A stretch of DNA of 11,764 nt from Candidatus Nanoarchaeia archaeon (GCA_028711925.1 JAQTRH010000029.1:1-11764), one strand, 5' to 3'. Counted from the stretch's first letter, positions 1 to 8,470 are shown. The notes: generated by a model not told the origin, from the letters alone. Numbers and translations: made by a program.

Positions 1-1
1 T

Positions 2-1408
2 TCATATAATGGCATAAATGGATGGCATTTAAGCAATGGTGACAGAAAAACAGTAACAATAACCTGCGATGATATATTTGGTGGTAGCTTAGAGGGAGAT
101 ATAATAATAACTTATTGTGATGATTCGCAGGCAGATTCTGAAAATCCAGAAAATAATAATATAGATTATAAGGGGATTATAATAGAGCAAATAAACAATT
201 TTAGTTTGGAAGAACCTTATTGTTATAATTATGAAACTAAAGATTCCTGTGGAGCACAATATTCTTTAAATAATAATTATGTCTCTGTTGCTATCCAAAT
301 TTTTGATAATGGTCTCTTGTTAAACAAATCTCTTTCAAATTTATTAAATTTATACCAAAGAGAAAACCTACAAAATATTGGAGAGTATACTTCTGGAGAG
401 AATACAGTTTTTTTATTTAAAGATACTCCTAACTTTTATGTTTGGACTTCTAAAAATAAATTAATCACTGTTTCAGGTGACAATTATGAAAATAGTTTGA
501 AGGTTTTAGAAGAATATCTTAAAAAATATCCTTCTAATGATCAAAATTCTGATAACGCAGAAGAAAATTGTAATACCTTTAGTCATGTTCTTAGAGGAAG
601 ATTAGTTTACCAAAATCCTGAAGAAGATGTTATGCAAACAACCTCTGTTCAAAAGATAACAGGAAATGTCGTTGTTGGAAAAAGCATAACAGGAAAAGCA
701 ATTGATGAGATGGTTGTTGAAGAAACTCCTAAACTAATCTCTCCTTATTATGCAAGGGAATATAAGTTTAACGTAAAGGCAACCTTGTCAACTAATCCGA
801 AGATTTATGACACGAATTATGCTGTCTTGAGAATAGAACCAGAGGTATTTATAGAACCTCCTGAATTTCCAACAGAGGAAGTGACAATAGATCTTTACAA
901 AGGATGGAATCTTATAAGTCTTCCTGGAAAGCTTGTGCAGTTTAGCGATGATGGATGCACTTTAAACAGAAAACTTCTTGGTTTTGTGTATCTAAAAGAA
1001 GAGCAGAGATATGTTACATTGCAGCAGGCAGAAACAATACTTGGGACTAACTTTGCAGAATACCTTGCCAAGAACGCATTCTGGATTTATTCATATGAAG
1101 ACTGCAATTTAAGAGCAAGAGTTGACATTAAGGTTTCTTATTCAGGAATTAACCTTTATGAGGGATGGAACCTTATTCCAATAACAGATGATATTGTTGG
1201 TGGTTACTTAAATGATGTGATGAGTGAATGCGACATCGAGAAGGTTCACAAATGGAACGCACAGAACCAAGTATGGGAAAAAATAACAACAGATTATACC
1301 TTTTCAAATACAGAAACATATTATGGTTTTATAACAAAAGTAACCAATAACTGCGTACTTGGAGGAGTCAACATACTGGAAATGTCAGAAATTGAGGAGG
1401 AAGAATAA
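2..1408 (+). CDS. Large exported surface protein, 5'-partial, with two GWNLI modules
   Basis: The reading frame is open from base 2 to the TAA at 1406-1408, so the gene begins upstream of the window. A TTG at 206 in this frame is internal and not a start. About 468 residues are visible. The sequence is Asn/Thr-rich with scattered cysteines, as in extracellular proteins. Two short ITGN/ITGK motifs lie at 656-703, a linker-like feature I associate with surface proteins of DPANN archaea. Two related modules follow, at about 890-1130 and 1150-1375. Each begins with LYxGWNLI (K or E at x) and ends near a cysteine, which looks like an internal duplication. No catalytic motif is recognisable; a structural or adhesive surface role is inferred. 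The next gene starts one base after the stop, so the two are probably co-transcribed. Confidence 0.8.
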   Translation, partial: SYNGINGWHLSNGDRKTVTITCDDIFGGSLEGDIIITYCDDSQADSENPENNNIDYKGIIIEQINNFSLEEPYCYNYETKDSCGAQYSLNNNYVSVAIQIFDNGLLLNKSLSNLLNLYQRENLQNIGEYTSGENTVFLFKDTPNFYVWTSKNKLITVSGDNYENSLKVLEEYLKKYPSNDQNSDNAEENCNTFSHVLRGRLVYQNPEEDVMQTTSVQKITGNVVVGKSITGKAIDEMVVEETPKLISPYYAREYKFNVKATLSTNPKIYDTNYAVLRIEPEVFIEPPEFPTEEVTIDLYKGWNLISLPGKLVQFSDDGCTLNRKLLGFVYLKEEQRYVTLQQAETILGTNFAEYLAKNAFWIYSYEDCNLRARVDIKVSYSGINLYEGWNLIPITDDIVGGYLNDVMSECDIEKVHKWNAQNQVWEKITTDYTFSNTETYYGFITKVTNNCVLGGVNILEMSEIEEEE

Positions 1409-1409
1409 A

Positions 1410-1688
1410 ATGAAAAAAGAGGCTATAATGTTATTTTTTATTTTCAGTGTTTTTTTATCTGGTTGCTCAATGCTTCCTACTCAGAAATGTGAGTCAGGGC
1501 TTTTCACAGAGGATGGAGAGTGTTGCACTTATGTTTGTGATTTGGAATGCCCAAATGGTTATGTTGAGGGGTCATGCCACTGTGAGTGTGTTTCAGATAA
1601 TCAAAACCTAAACAACAACCAGGACACAAACATTGATGACCTTTTTGATGATAATACAGACATAGAACCACCTCAACTACCAGAGTAA
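1410..1688 (+). CDS. Small cysteine-rich lipoprotein
   Basis: This is a 92-residue protein. I chose the ATG at 1410 because GAGGAGG at 1394-1400 is a strong ribosome binding site 9 bases upstream and because the signal peptide then starts properly; an in-frame ATG at 1359 would add 17 charged residues inside the previous gene. Residues 1-18 are a short basic start and a hydrophobic stretch ending in LSG before Cys19, a lipobox-like motif, so the protein is probably lipid-anchored on the cell surface. The mature part has eight more cysteines (27, 38, 39, 43, 47, 56, 58, 60), probably disulfide-bonded, followed by an acidic Asn/Asp-rich tail. It sits between two other exported-protein genes. 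Function unknown. Confidence 0.75.
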   Translation: MKKEAIMLFFIFSVFLSGCSMLPTQKCESGLFTEDGECCTYVCDLECPNGYVEGSCHCECVSDNQNLNNNQDTNIDDLFDDNTDIEPPQLPE

Positions 1689-1727
1689 TTTCATTTAAAA
1701 ATAAGAAATTTGAATCAAGGAGATACA

Positions 1728-3398
1728 ATGAAAAAGAAAGATATAATCATTTTAATTGTTTTAATTTTATTTATTATGGTTCTTAAATTTTCTTCTGCTT
1801 GTGATTATCATGATTGTAATGATATTGATTCAGTAGGTATTACCGAGGAAAAGAAGATTATCTCTAGTTTTTTTGAAGAATTTATAAGTTATGCAAAAGC
1901 AAAAAATGGTTATGCAGAATTATACATAGAGAATGAAACTTTTTCTGATAAACTGGAAATTAAAGTTGGTGAGACAAAGATATTTCATGAAAGCGAGATA
2001 ACACTAGCAAAAATAGATTATGATGGAGATGTATGGTTTATTCATGGAGGGAAACCAACATGTTTTGAATATTGTTTTCCAGAATGTGGTGATAACATAT
2101 GTGGATTTAATGAAGATAAAAGAGACTATTTAGCATATTGTCCAGAAGATTGTATGGATGAGTATTGTAATGATGGAATTTGTGAAGATTTTGATAGAAG
2201 AAATTGTCGTGAAGACTGCGCAGATGAGTTCTGTGGGGATGGTAATTGTGAAAATTTTGAATTAAATTCCTGTCCAGAAGATTGCGATCAAGATTTATTT
2301 GAGCAATATAACTTAGGCAAGGGTTATATAACACAGAACAAAGAGTACAAGTTAGATAATGAATATTCTGTAGTTTATATTGATTCAAACTTTGGGGATA
2401 ATGAATATCAAAAAAATGAGGATCTTCTTGCAACATTCAAAATTATTAAAAATAGTAGAACTATAAAGGAATTTAATCTTAATGGATTGGAAGTTAAAAG
2501 ACCCGTTGATAATGTTCCTTATTTATTTAAGTATATATGGAATGAGCCTAAAGAAAGAGCCTTAATTGAGATTTATGGCATAATAGAATTTGGTGACAAT
2601 GATGAGATTATTAAAATCACAGAAAATAAAGGATTTTTCTGTGATGAAAATTTTTACTACTTAACAAAAAATGAAATCACAGACCTAAATACAAATAGAG
2701 AATTTGATGAAATCACTCTTAACATTATATATGGAGATAATAAAGGGTACAATCTTCATTTAAAAAATGAAGATATAGATGACATAAATTCAGATTTTAA
2801 AAGCGACAGTTCGTCAAGATATGATGCTTTTCATTGTAATGGAATTTTACCTTATATCGCCCAGGTTGATATAGAGCAAGGTTATATGATGATTTCTTTA
2901 CAAAGCCAGGAAGATCAATGCCAAGAAGATTCAGACTGTGAAGATGGTCATGATTCAACAAGGGATTTTTGCTCTGGAAGCCCAAAAAAGTGCAGCAATA
3001 TAAAAATTGAGGAATGTATTACTGGAGACAATTACTGTCCACCAAATTGTAGATATGAGGAAGATAAGGATTGTCCTGATCCAGATCAATGCTCAGAAGA
3101 TTTAGACTGTGATGATAAAAATGCCTGTACAGAAGATTTGTGTGAAGGAGAACCAAGGGAATGTGTAAATAAAGTAATAAAAGAAGGTTGTGATTTTGAA
3201 GGCAATTGTATTAATTTAGGAACAAGAAAATCTGATGAATATTGTTCTGAAGATGGTTCATTTAAAAAGCAGAAAGAAAATGACAAAGAATGTATTCATG
3301 ACTTTGAGTGTATAAGTAACACATGCAAAGAAGGATTATGCTCAAAAACCCATGTAATCCAGAATTTTATAAATTGGATTCTTGCCTTATTTAAATAA
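1728..3398 (+). CDS. Secreted cysteine-rich protein with CGDGxC repeats
   Basis: This is a 556-residue protein. The ATG at 1728 is preceded by AAGGAGA at 1718-1724, which favours it over a TTG at 1710. Residues 1-24 form a signal peptide (KKK, then hydrophobic to about residue 20, SSA before Cys25). Residues 120-186 hold three repeats of the form C-G/N-D-x-x-C...C-x-E-D-C (120-142, 147-164, 169-186). Residues 190-395 form a cysteine-poor, probably beta-rich domain. Residues 398-538 hold further cysteine modules, including two related ones (398-422 and 455-479, CxED(S/L)DC...C..PxxC). A short hydrophobic helix ends the protein and may touch the membrane. There are 38 cysteines in all, suggesting extensive disulfides outside the cell. 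CGDGxC...CPxDC repeats are common in surface proteins of DPANN archaea. No enzyme motif is seen. Confidence 0.8.
   Translation: MKKKDIIILIVLILFIMVLKFSSACDYHDCNDIDSVGITEEKKIISSFFEEFISYAKAKNGYAELYIENETFSDKLEIKVGETKIFHESEITLAKIDYDGDVWFIHGGKPTCFEYCFPECGDNICGFNEDKRDYLAYCPEDCMDEYCNDGICEDFDRRNCREDCADEFCGDGNCENFELNSCPEDCDQDLFEQYNLGKGYITQNKEYKLDNEYSVVYIDSNFGDNEYQKNEDLLATFKIIKNSRTIKEFNLNGLEVKRPVDNVPYLFKYIWNEPKERALIEIYGIIEFGDNDEIIKITENKGFFCDENFYYLTKNEITDLNTNREFDEITLNIIYGDNKGYNLHLKNEDIDDINSDFKSDSSSRYDAFHCNGILPYIAQVDIEQGYMMISLQSQEDQCQEDSDCEDGHDSTRDFCSGSPKKCSNIKIEECITGDNYCPPNCRYEEDKDCPDPDQCSEDLDCDDKNACTEDLCEGEPRECVNKVIKEGCDFEGNCINLGTRKSDEYCSEDGSFKKQKENDKECIHDFECISNTCKEGLCSKTHVIQNFINWILALFK
2085..2285 (+). 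repeat. Three tandem CxDxxC...CxEDC protein repeats
   Basis: This stretch encodes three consecutive modules of about 18-23 residues, starting at Cys120, Cys147 and Cys169 of the secreted protein. Each has four cysteines: C-[GN]-D-x-x-C, then a phenylalanine and acidic residues, then C-x-E-D-C. The second and third are the most alike. The equal cysteine count per unit suggests each folds as an independent small disulfide knot. Confidence 0.7.
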
Positions 3399-3408
3399 AA
3401 ACCCAAAA

Positions 3409-3418
3409 CATATAAAAA
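3409..3418 (+). promoter_or_regulatory. Probable TATA box of the gap-pgk operon
   Basis: ACATATAAAA lies 45-54 bases before the GAPDH ATG. With the usual archaeal spacing, transcription would start near 3440, leaving a leader of about 20 bases that contains the GGTGGTG ribosome binding site at 3453-3459. It is the only good candidate in the 64-base gap after the secreted-protein gene. Confidence 0.5.
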
Positions 3419-3450
3419 CAAGCAGTGATTATTTATTTCTATTAGTTTAA

Positions 3451-4458
<1,008 letters not shown>

Positions 4459-4484
4459 TCTTTCTTTAAAAAAAGAGGAAAAAA

Positions 4485-5627
4485 ATGAAAGAAATAGTTT
4501 CAGTTGTGAAGTGCGATTCTTACGATGAAAAGATTGTGCTTGAGAAAGTAAGGGAGGCCCTTAAACTAATAGATTTCAAGATAGAAAAACACACTAATGT
4601 TCTTATAAAACCAAATGCCTTGATGGGAAAACACCCTGATGAAGCTGTTACAACACATCCATCAATAATAAATGCAGTATGTGAAATACTAAAAAAGAAT
4701 GAATGCAATATCTCAATAGGGGAATCAGCAGGCTTTATGGCCATAGGCGGAACGGATTATGCGCTTGAAAAAAGCGGAATAAAAAAAGTTGCTGAAAAAT
4801 TCAATGCAAAAATAATAAACTTTGATACCTCAGAGATAGTTGCTAAAAAGATAGATGGAAAGGTTTTAAGCAAAATAAACATTGCAAAGCCAATTTTGGA
4901 TGCAGATTTTATAATAAACATACCAAAACTAAAAACACATTCTTTGGTTGGCTATACTGGGGCTGTTAAGAATATGTTTGGAATAATTCCAGGAGGAAAA
5001 AAAGGAGATTATCATAAAACATGCGGAAACCAGAGAAATTTTTCTGAACTTTTAGTTGATATTTACCTTGCAAGAAAACCAAATCTAAACATAATGGACG
5101 GAATTGTTGGAATGGAGGGAAATGGACCTTCAGCAGGAAAAATAAAAAAAACAGGGATTGTAATTGCAAGCAAAAGCGGCATAGCCCTTGATTTTGTTGC
5201 TGAAAAGATAATAGGATTTAGTGGAGATGATATCCAGACAAACACCGCGTTAATAAAAAGAAATCTCAGGCCAGAGATTGAAGTAAAGGGAGAAAAAAAC
5301 ATAAAGATAAGATATGAAAAGCCAATAAAAACCTTCAGAGGAAGACTTGAATTTTTAATGAAAATATACTATGTTTTGGTTAATCCCAAGATAAAGGTAA
5401 ACCACAAAAAATGCAGAAAATGCCTTGCCTGCATGAAGTCATGCCCTGCAAAAGCAATAACCTTTGTTAATGGAAAGATAGAAATCAATAAAAACAAGTG
5501 CATAATGTGCTACTGCTGCCATGAAATGTGCCCTGAAGGCGCAATAGATATAGGACCGTCAAAATTCGCAAAATTTATAACCAAAATTAAAACTCCCATT
5601 GTAAAGGTGTTAAAATGCAAACAATAA
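4485..5627 (+). CDS. DUF362 protein with C-terminal 2[4Fe-4S] ferredoxin domain
   Basis: This is a 380-residue protein. Residues 1-285 match the DUF362 family as I know it: IKPNALMGK near 41-49, a THPSII segment, IGESAG near 78-83, and the characteristic NIPKLKTHSLVGYTGAVKNMFG at 145-166. Residues 305-356 form a bacterial-type ferredoxin with two CxxCxxCxxxCP motifs (Cys310/313/316/320 and Cys339/342/345/349), predicted to bind two [4Fe-4S] clusters. The biochemical role of DUF362 is not established; electron transfer is the safe inference for the tail. It starts 26 bases after gap with AGAGG upstream, and its last 13 bases overlap pgk, so it is firmly within the glycolytic operon. The reaction and redox partner cannot be told from sequence. 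Confidence 0.9.
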   Translation: MKEIVSVVKCDSYDEKIVLEKVREALKLIDFKIEKHTNVLIKPNALMGKHPDEAVTTHPSIINAVCEILKKNECNISIGESAGFMAIGGTDYALEKSGIKKVAEKFNAKIINFDTSEIVAKKIDGKVLSKINIAKPILDADFIINIPKLKTHSLVGYTGAVKNMFGIIPGGKKGDYHKTCGNQRNFSELLVDIYLARKPNLNIMDGIVGMEGNGPSAGKIKKTGIVIASKSGIALDFVAEKIIGFSGDDIQTNTALIKRNLRPEIEVKGEKNIKIRYEKPIKTFRGRLEFLMKIYYVLVNPKIKVNHKKCRKCLACMKSCPAKAITFVNGKIEINKNKCIMCYCCHEMCPEGAIDIGPSKFAKFITKIKTPIVKVLKCKQ

Positions 5628-6784
5628 AAGATATTGATGTAAACGGAAAAAAAGTTTTAGTTAGAGTTGATTTTAATGTTCCTATTGACGACAAAGGAAG
5701 CGTTCTTGATGATGAAAGGATTGTTTCATCTTTGCAGACAATAAACTACCTTATTGAGAATAATGCAAAAGTAATACTGATGAGCCATCTTGGAAGGCCA
5801 AATGGCAGGGTTATCGAAACCCTTAAAATGAACAAGATTGCAAAAACGCTTGGAGATATTCTTGATAAAGAAATAATAAAAATAGATGACTGCATAGGTG
5901 AGCAAGTAAAAGCAAAAATACAGGAGATGAAAGACAAGGACGTTGCATTGCTTGAAAATTTGAGGTTTTACAAGGAAGAAGAAGAAAATGACCTTGGATT
6001 TGCTGAAGAACTCGCAAGCTTGGCAGATATTTATGTTAATGATGCATTTGCAAACTCACACAGATGCCATGCATCAATGCAAGGAATAACAAAATTCATT
6101 CCAAGTTATGCAGGATTTCTTGTTGAAAAAGAGATGGCTATCCTTTCAAAGATAATGCAGAATCCTGAAAAGCCATTTGTTGCAATAATCGGAGGGGCAA
6201 AGGCAGACAAGATAGCCGTAATAAGAAATCTTTTGAATTTTGCAGATAAAATTATAGTTGGGGGGATCTTGGCAAACACCTTTCTTAAGGCAAATGGCGC
6301 AAACATAGGCACTTCAAAATTTGATTCTGAATCAGTGAATAGCGCTAAAATATTATTATCGCAGTCAAAGGGAAAGATAATTCTTCCTATAGATGCATTT
6401 GCTGCAAAATCAATAGAGAAAGGGGAGAATTCAAGAATAGTCAAGATAATAAATATGCCTGATGACCTGATGATAGGAGATATCGGGCCTGATACAATAG
6501 CTCTTTATAAAAAAGAGATTAAAGATGCAAAGACAGTTGTGTGGGGAGGGCCATTGGGAGCATTTGAACATGAAAAGTTTGAAGGCGGAACCCACGAGAT
6601 AGCCCTTTTCCTTTCAGGATTAAAAGCTAAGGTTTTTATTGGAGGGGGAGAATCAGGGGCTGCGATGAAAACACTTGGCCTTGACAACAAGGTTAACTTT
6701 ATTTCTACAGGAGGAGGAGCATTCCTTGAATTTTTAAGCGGAAAGCAGCTTCCTGCAATAAAAGCATTAGAAACAACTAACTAA
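5615..6784 (+). CDS. pgk: Phosphoglycerate kinase
   Basis: It transfers a phosphate from 1,3-bisphosphoglycerate to ADP, giving ATP and 3-phosphoglycerate, the step after GAPDH. The 389 residues are a normal length. Visible motifs are RVDFNVP (17-23), HLGRP (58-62), ENLRF with Arg117, SHRCHAS with Arg150, IIGGAK (191-196), DIGPDT (289-294), WGGPLGAFE (310-318), GGGESGAA (343-350) and TGGGAFLEFL (365-374). The usual bacterial WNGPxGxFE has Gly in place of Asn here, a small variation in the nucleotide-binding loop. The ATG at 5615 follows AAGGTG at 5604-5609 and lies inside the end of the DUF362 gene (13-base overlap), which suggests coupled translation. The 3' end overlaps the convergent flavodoxin-like gene by 8 bases. 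Confidence 0.97.
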   Translation: MQTIKDIDVNGKKVLVRVDFNVPIDDKGSVLDDERIVSSLQTINYLIENNAKVILMSHLGRPNGRVIETLKMNKIAKTLGDILDKEIIKIDDCIGEQVKAKIQEMKDKDVALLENLRFYKEEEENDLGFAEELASLADIYVNDAFANSHRCHASMQGITKFIPSYAGFLVEKEMAILSKIMQNPEKPFVAIIGGAKADKIAVIRNLLNFADKIIVGGILANTFLKANGANIGTSKFDSESVNSAKILLSQSKGKIILPIDAFAAKSIEKGENSRIVKIINMPDDLMIGDIGPDTIALYKKEIKDAKTVVWGGPLGAFEHEKFEGGTHEIALFLSGLKAKVFIGGGESGAAMKTLGLDNKVNFISTGGGAFLEFLSGKQLPAIKALETTN

Positions 6785-7244
6785 CTTTTTTCTTTATCTT
6801 TGTTATAAACTCTTTTAATTTCTTTATGTGCTTTTCCTGTTTTATCTCTTGTTCTGTTAAGGATAAACATGCAGCAGGATTAGATTCACAAACTCTTTCC
6901 ATTTCAAGAAACACCTTATCACTGTTGTCCATTTTCATAGTGCAGAAAAAGGCGACCTTTCCAAGCTTTTCGTTATTTTGGAATAAATAAGTCCTTACAG
7001 GGCTGGCAATGTTTCCTGCCCATACCGGCGTTCCAATTATAACCATATCATAATTCTTAGGGTCAATCTCTGTTTGTTTTATTTTTGGCATAATCTTAAA
7101 AAAAGATTCAAAACCAGACCTAATAAATCCTCTTGGCTTAACGTCGAATATCTCTTCTATATCGCAGTTTAAGACTTCTGAAATATTTACTGCAATTTCT
7201 TTTGTGTTTCCAGTTTTTGAGTAAAATAAAACCAAAGCCTTCAT
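6777..7244 (-). CDS. Flavodoxin-like FMN protein
   Basis: This is a 155-residue protein of the flavodoxin fold. The N-terminal beta strand leads to SKTGNTK (residues 9-15), the loop that holds the FMN phosphate. GTPVWAGNIASPVRTYL (71-87) is the second flavin-contacting loop typical of short flavodoxins and related quinone-reductase-like proteins. The C-terminus is lysine-rich. It is probably a cytoplasmic one- or two-electron carrier or small flavin reductase; the partner is unknown, though a ferredoxin-type protein is encoded nearby in the gap-pgk operon. The ATG at 7244 has only a weak AGGT upstream and lies about 26 bp from the centre of a TATA box, so the mRNA is probably leaderless. It converges on pgk with an 8-base overlap. 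Confidence 0.88.
   Translation of the reverse strand: MKALVLFYSKTGNTKEIAVNISEVLNCDIEEIFDVKPRGFIRSGFESFFKIMPKIKQTEIDPKNYDMVIIGTPVWAGNIASPVRTYLFQNNEKLGKVAFFCTMKMDNSDKVFLEMERVCESNPAACLSLTEQEIKQEKHIKKLKEFITKIKKKVS
6785..6801 (+). terminator. T-rich tract after pgk (candidate terminator)
   Basis: A run of 17 bases, nearly all T, follows the pgk stop codon at once. Archaeal RNA polymerase terminates at oligo-T tracts, so this could end the gap-pgk transcript. The same bases, read on the other strand, encode the lysine-rich tail of the flavodoxin-like protein. Confidence 0.4.
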
Positions 7245-7262
7245 ATTAACCTGTTTTTGTAA

Positions 7263-7276
7263 ATTTATATATAAAT
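7263..7276 (-). promoter_or_regulatory. TATA box of the flavodoxin-like gene
   Basis: ATTTATATATAAAT is a 14-bp palindrome centred about 26 bp before the ATG at 7244. That spacing puts the transcription start at or next to the start codon, implying a leaderless mRNA. Confidence 0.6.
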
Positions 7277-7280
7277 CTTT

Positions 7281-7625
7281 TTACTTTTGTTTGCTGTTAA
7301 GAAGAAATAACAATCCTATAATCAAAACAGGGAGAGATATTAAAGAGAAGGTTATTATCTCTCTTGATGTGTTAAAGAATATTGTAAAGAAAACAAATAT
7401 TCCTATAAAAACAAATCCACCAACAAACTCATTTTTCCAAGCAATGCATGTTGCTGCTATTAATATAAATGCGGGTATTAGATGCATGAAAAGCCCAATT
7501 ATTGTTTGAAAAAAAGTGTAATCTTCGCTGAAAACATCAAGAGCAAATAAGCTTATAAATAATATAAAAAGTATTGCAATTATCCTTGGGGCCCAGTAAA
7601 TAACCTTTTTTGCTTTTTCATTCAT
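7281..7625 (-). CDS. Four-helix membrane protein, conserved, unknown function
   Basis: This is a 114-residue hydrophobic protein with four likely membrane helices at about residues 12-29, 39-61, 66-84 and 89-110, and short charged ends. The N-terminal YWAPRIIAILFILFISLFALDVF pattern belongs to a small integral membrane family I have seen in bacteria and archaea without an assigned function (possibly the one called DUF7670; I am not sure of the number). The start at 7625 overlaps the stop of the upstream 66-residue gene in an ATGA, so the two are translated from one mRNA. Nothing visible points to a substrate or partner. Confidence 0.75.
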   Translation of the reverse strand: MNEKAKKVIYWAPRIIAILFILFISLFALDVFSEDYTFFQTIIGLFMHLIPAFILIAATCIAWKNEFVGGFVFIGIFVFFTIFFNTSREIITFSLISLPVLIIGLLFLLNSKQK

Positions 7626-7822
7626 TTTTTGAATGTGCTATAAATTGGTTTTATAGCAAACACTAACCAAGCAATAAGGTACCAGTGCCACTCTAATCCT
7701 AAGATTGGCGTCCAGAGCTTTGCTATCATAAGCGCAAATGCGAAAACAGCAAGCTTCGTGAGTGCCATATCTGTCCAGTCAAGGCCCTTTATCCTTGAGT
7801 TAAGAAATTCAAATAAACCCAT
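7622..7822 (-). CDS. Small two-helix membrane protein
   Basis: This is a 66-residue protein. A polar N-terminus (residues 1-19) is followed by two predicted membrane helices at about 20-36 and 43-59, separated by a short loop with tryptophans (LWTPILGLEWHW), and ends in a basic tail. The start is well supported: AAAGGTGAT at 7826-7834 on this strand is an excellent ribosome binding site 3-4 bases before the ATG. It overlaps the next gene by four bases, forming a two-gene operon. The pair may form a membrane complex. Function unknown. Confidence 0.72.
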   Translation of the reverse strand: MGLFEFLNSRIKGLDWTDMALTKLAVFAFALMIAKLWTPILGLEWHWYLIAWLVFAIKPIYSTFKK

Positions 7823-7853
7823 ATTATCACCTTTAAGAATATTAATTTACAGG

Positions 7854-7862
7854 TATTTAATA
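7854..7862 (-). promoter_or_regulatory. Possible TATA box of the small membrane-protein operon
   Basis: TATTAAATA (read on the - strand) is centred about 36 bp before the ATG at 7822, giving a predicted very short leader close to the ribosome binding site. It lies just beyond the 3' end of the 5S rRNA gene. Confidence 0.4.
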
Positions 7863-7870
7863 GTTTCGCT

Positions 7871-7885
7871 TAAGAAAATAAAGGA
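7871..7885 (-). terminator. T-rich tract after 5S rRNA
   Basis: Directly after the 3' strand of the 5S terminal stem the - strand reads TCCTTTATTTTCTTA, a pyrimidine/T-rich tract of the sort that terminates archaeal transcription. It would stop 5S transcription before the membrane-protein operon. Confidence 0.45.
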
Positions 7886-7997
7886 GGACAGCTTTCTGAG
7901 TTTCCCATTCATAAAAACAGTACACCCCAAAACGTAGGCCTGCTTGACTTCCGAGTTCGAGATGGGATCGGGTAGTTCCAGACCACTATGGCCGTCC
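7886..7997 (-). rRNA. rrf: 5S ribosomal RNA (stand-alone)
   Basis: On the - strand the sequence has the archaeal 5S pattern: CGGCCATAG near the 5' end, then CCCATCTCGAACTCGGAAGTCAAGC for helix III and loop C, and a conserved GTACTG and GGGAAAC in the 3' half. Here 7991-7997 and 7886-7892 pair over seven base pairs (GGACGGC with GCTGTCC, one G-T), closing helix I and setting the ends to within a few bases. The length of about 112 is slightly short of the usual 115-125. No 16S or 23S sequence or tRNA is adjacent, and a TATA box stands 26 bp upstream, so it is an independent transcription unit, as in several archaea with split rRNA operons. Confidence 0.95.
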
Positions 7998-8019
7998 AAT
8001 AAACAGGAATTGAGGCCCA

Positions 8020-8027
8020 TTTATAAA
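8020..8027 (-). promoter_or_regulatory. TATA box of the 5S rRNA gene
   Basis: TTTATAAA is centred 26-27 bp upstream of the predicted 5S 5' end at 7997, the standard archaeal distance, in a region that diverges from the TATA box of the next + strand gene. Confidence 0.7.
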
Positions 8028-8069
8028 GATTTTGGTTTTTGGATATTAGTTGGTATTTAAACAAAAAAG

Positions 8070-8077
8070 TTTATATA
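8070..8077 (+). promoter_or_regulatory. TATA box of a leaderless gene
   Basis: TTTATATA is centred 27 bp before the ATG at 8101, so transcription should start at the initiation codon. No ribosome binding site precedes the ATG, which agrees with a leaderless mRNA. Confidence 0.65.
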
Positions 8078-8100
8078 ACCCTTTATACAATTTTAAATCC

Positions 8101-8457
8101 ATGAAATCACTAAAATGGAGATTAATTCTTGCAGGAGTCTTTGCTTTTGTTTTATTCTTTGGTGCTTTATACTATAAATTATCTGCAAAAACTTCTTTCA
8201 TTATGGCTTTAGTTCTATTCGGCGTAGCAATGCTTCTTTCTGATCCAAAATTTCAAGAAAGAGATAGAGAAAGAGCTAGAAATTATAGAGAAAACAAAGA
8301 ATATGAGTCTCGTCTCGGACGTGATGAATATTTACGGGAGAAAGCACGTATGAAAGCAAAAAAGGATTTTAGAAGGGAAAAGAATCAACCCCTTTTAACA
8401 GGTTTAGAGCCAGGATTATTAAATAAAGCATTTTCTAAAAGCAGAAAAAGACGTTAG
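8101..8457 (+). CDS. Small membrane protein with charged C-terminal tail
   Basis: This is a 118-residue protein. The start at 8101 is preferred over an in-frame TTG at 8050 because a TATA box lies 27 bp before it and the 8050 start would include the promoter. Two membrane helices are predicted at about residues 7-24 and 30-47. The remaining 70 residues are extremely hydrophilic, with many Arg, Lys and Glu (RDRERAR, then KARMKAKKDFRREK), probably helical, and end in KSRKRR. A basic cytoplasmic tail on a membrane anchor could contact nucleic acid, ribosomes or acidic lipids, but that is a guess. I do not recognise the family. Confidence 0.65.
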   Translation: MKSLKWRLILAGVFAFVLFFGALYYKLSAKTSFIMALVLFGVAMLLSDPKFQERDRERARNYRENKEYESRLGRDEYLREKARMKAKKDFRREKNQPLLTGLEPGLLNKAFSKSRKRR

Positions 8458-8470
8458 ATTTGAATGCCCT

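Noticed and set aside
206..208. TTG as the start of the first gene
   Set aside because: The same frame is open and protein-like back to base 2, so the gene starts outside the window.
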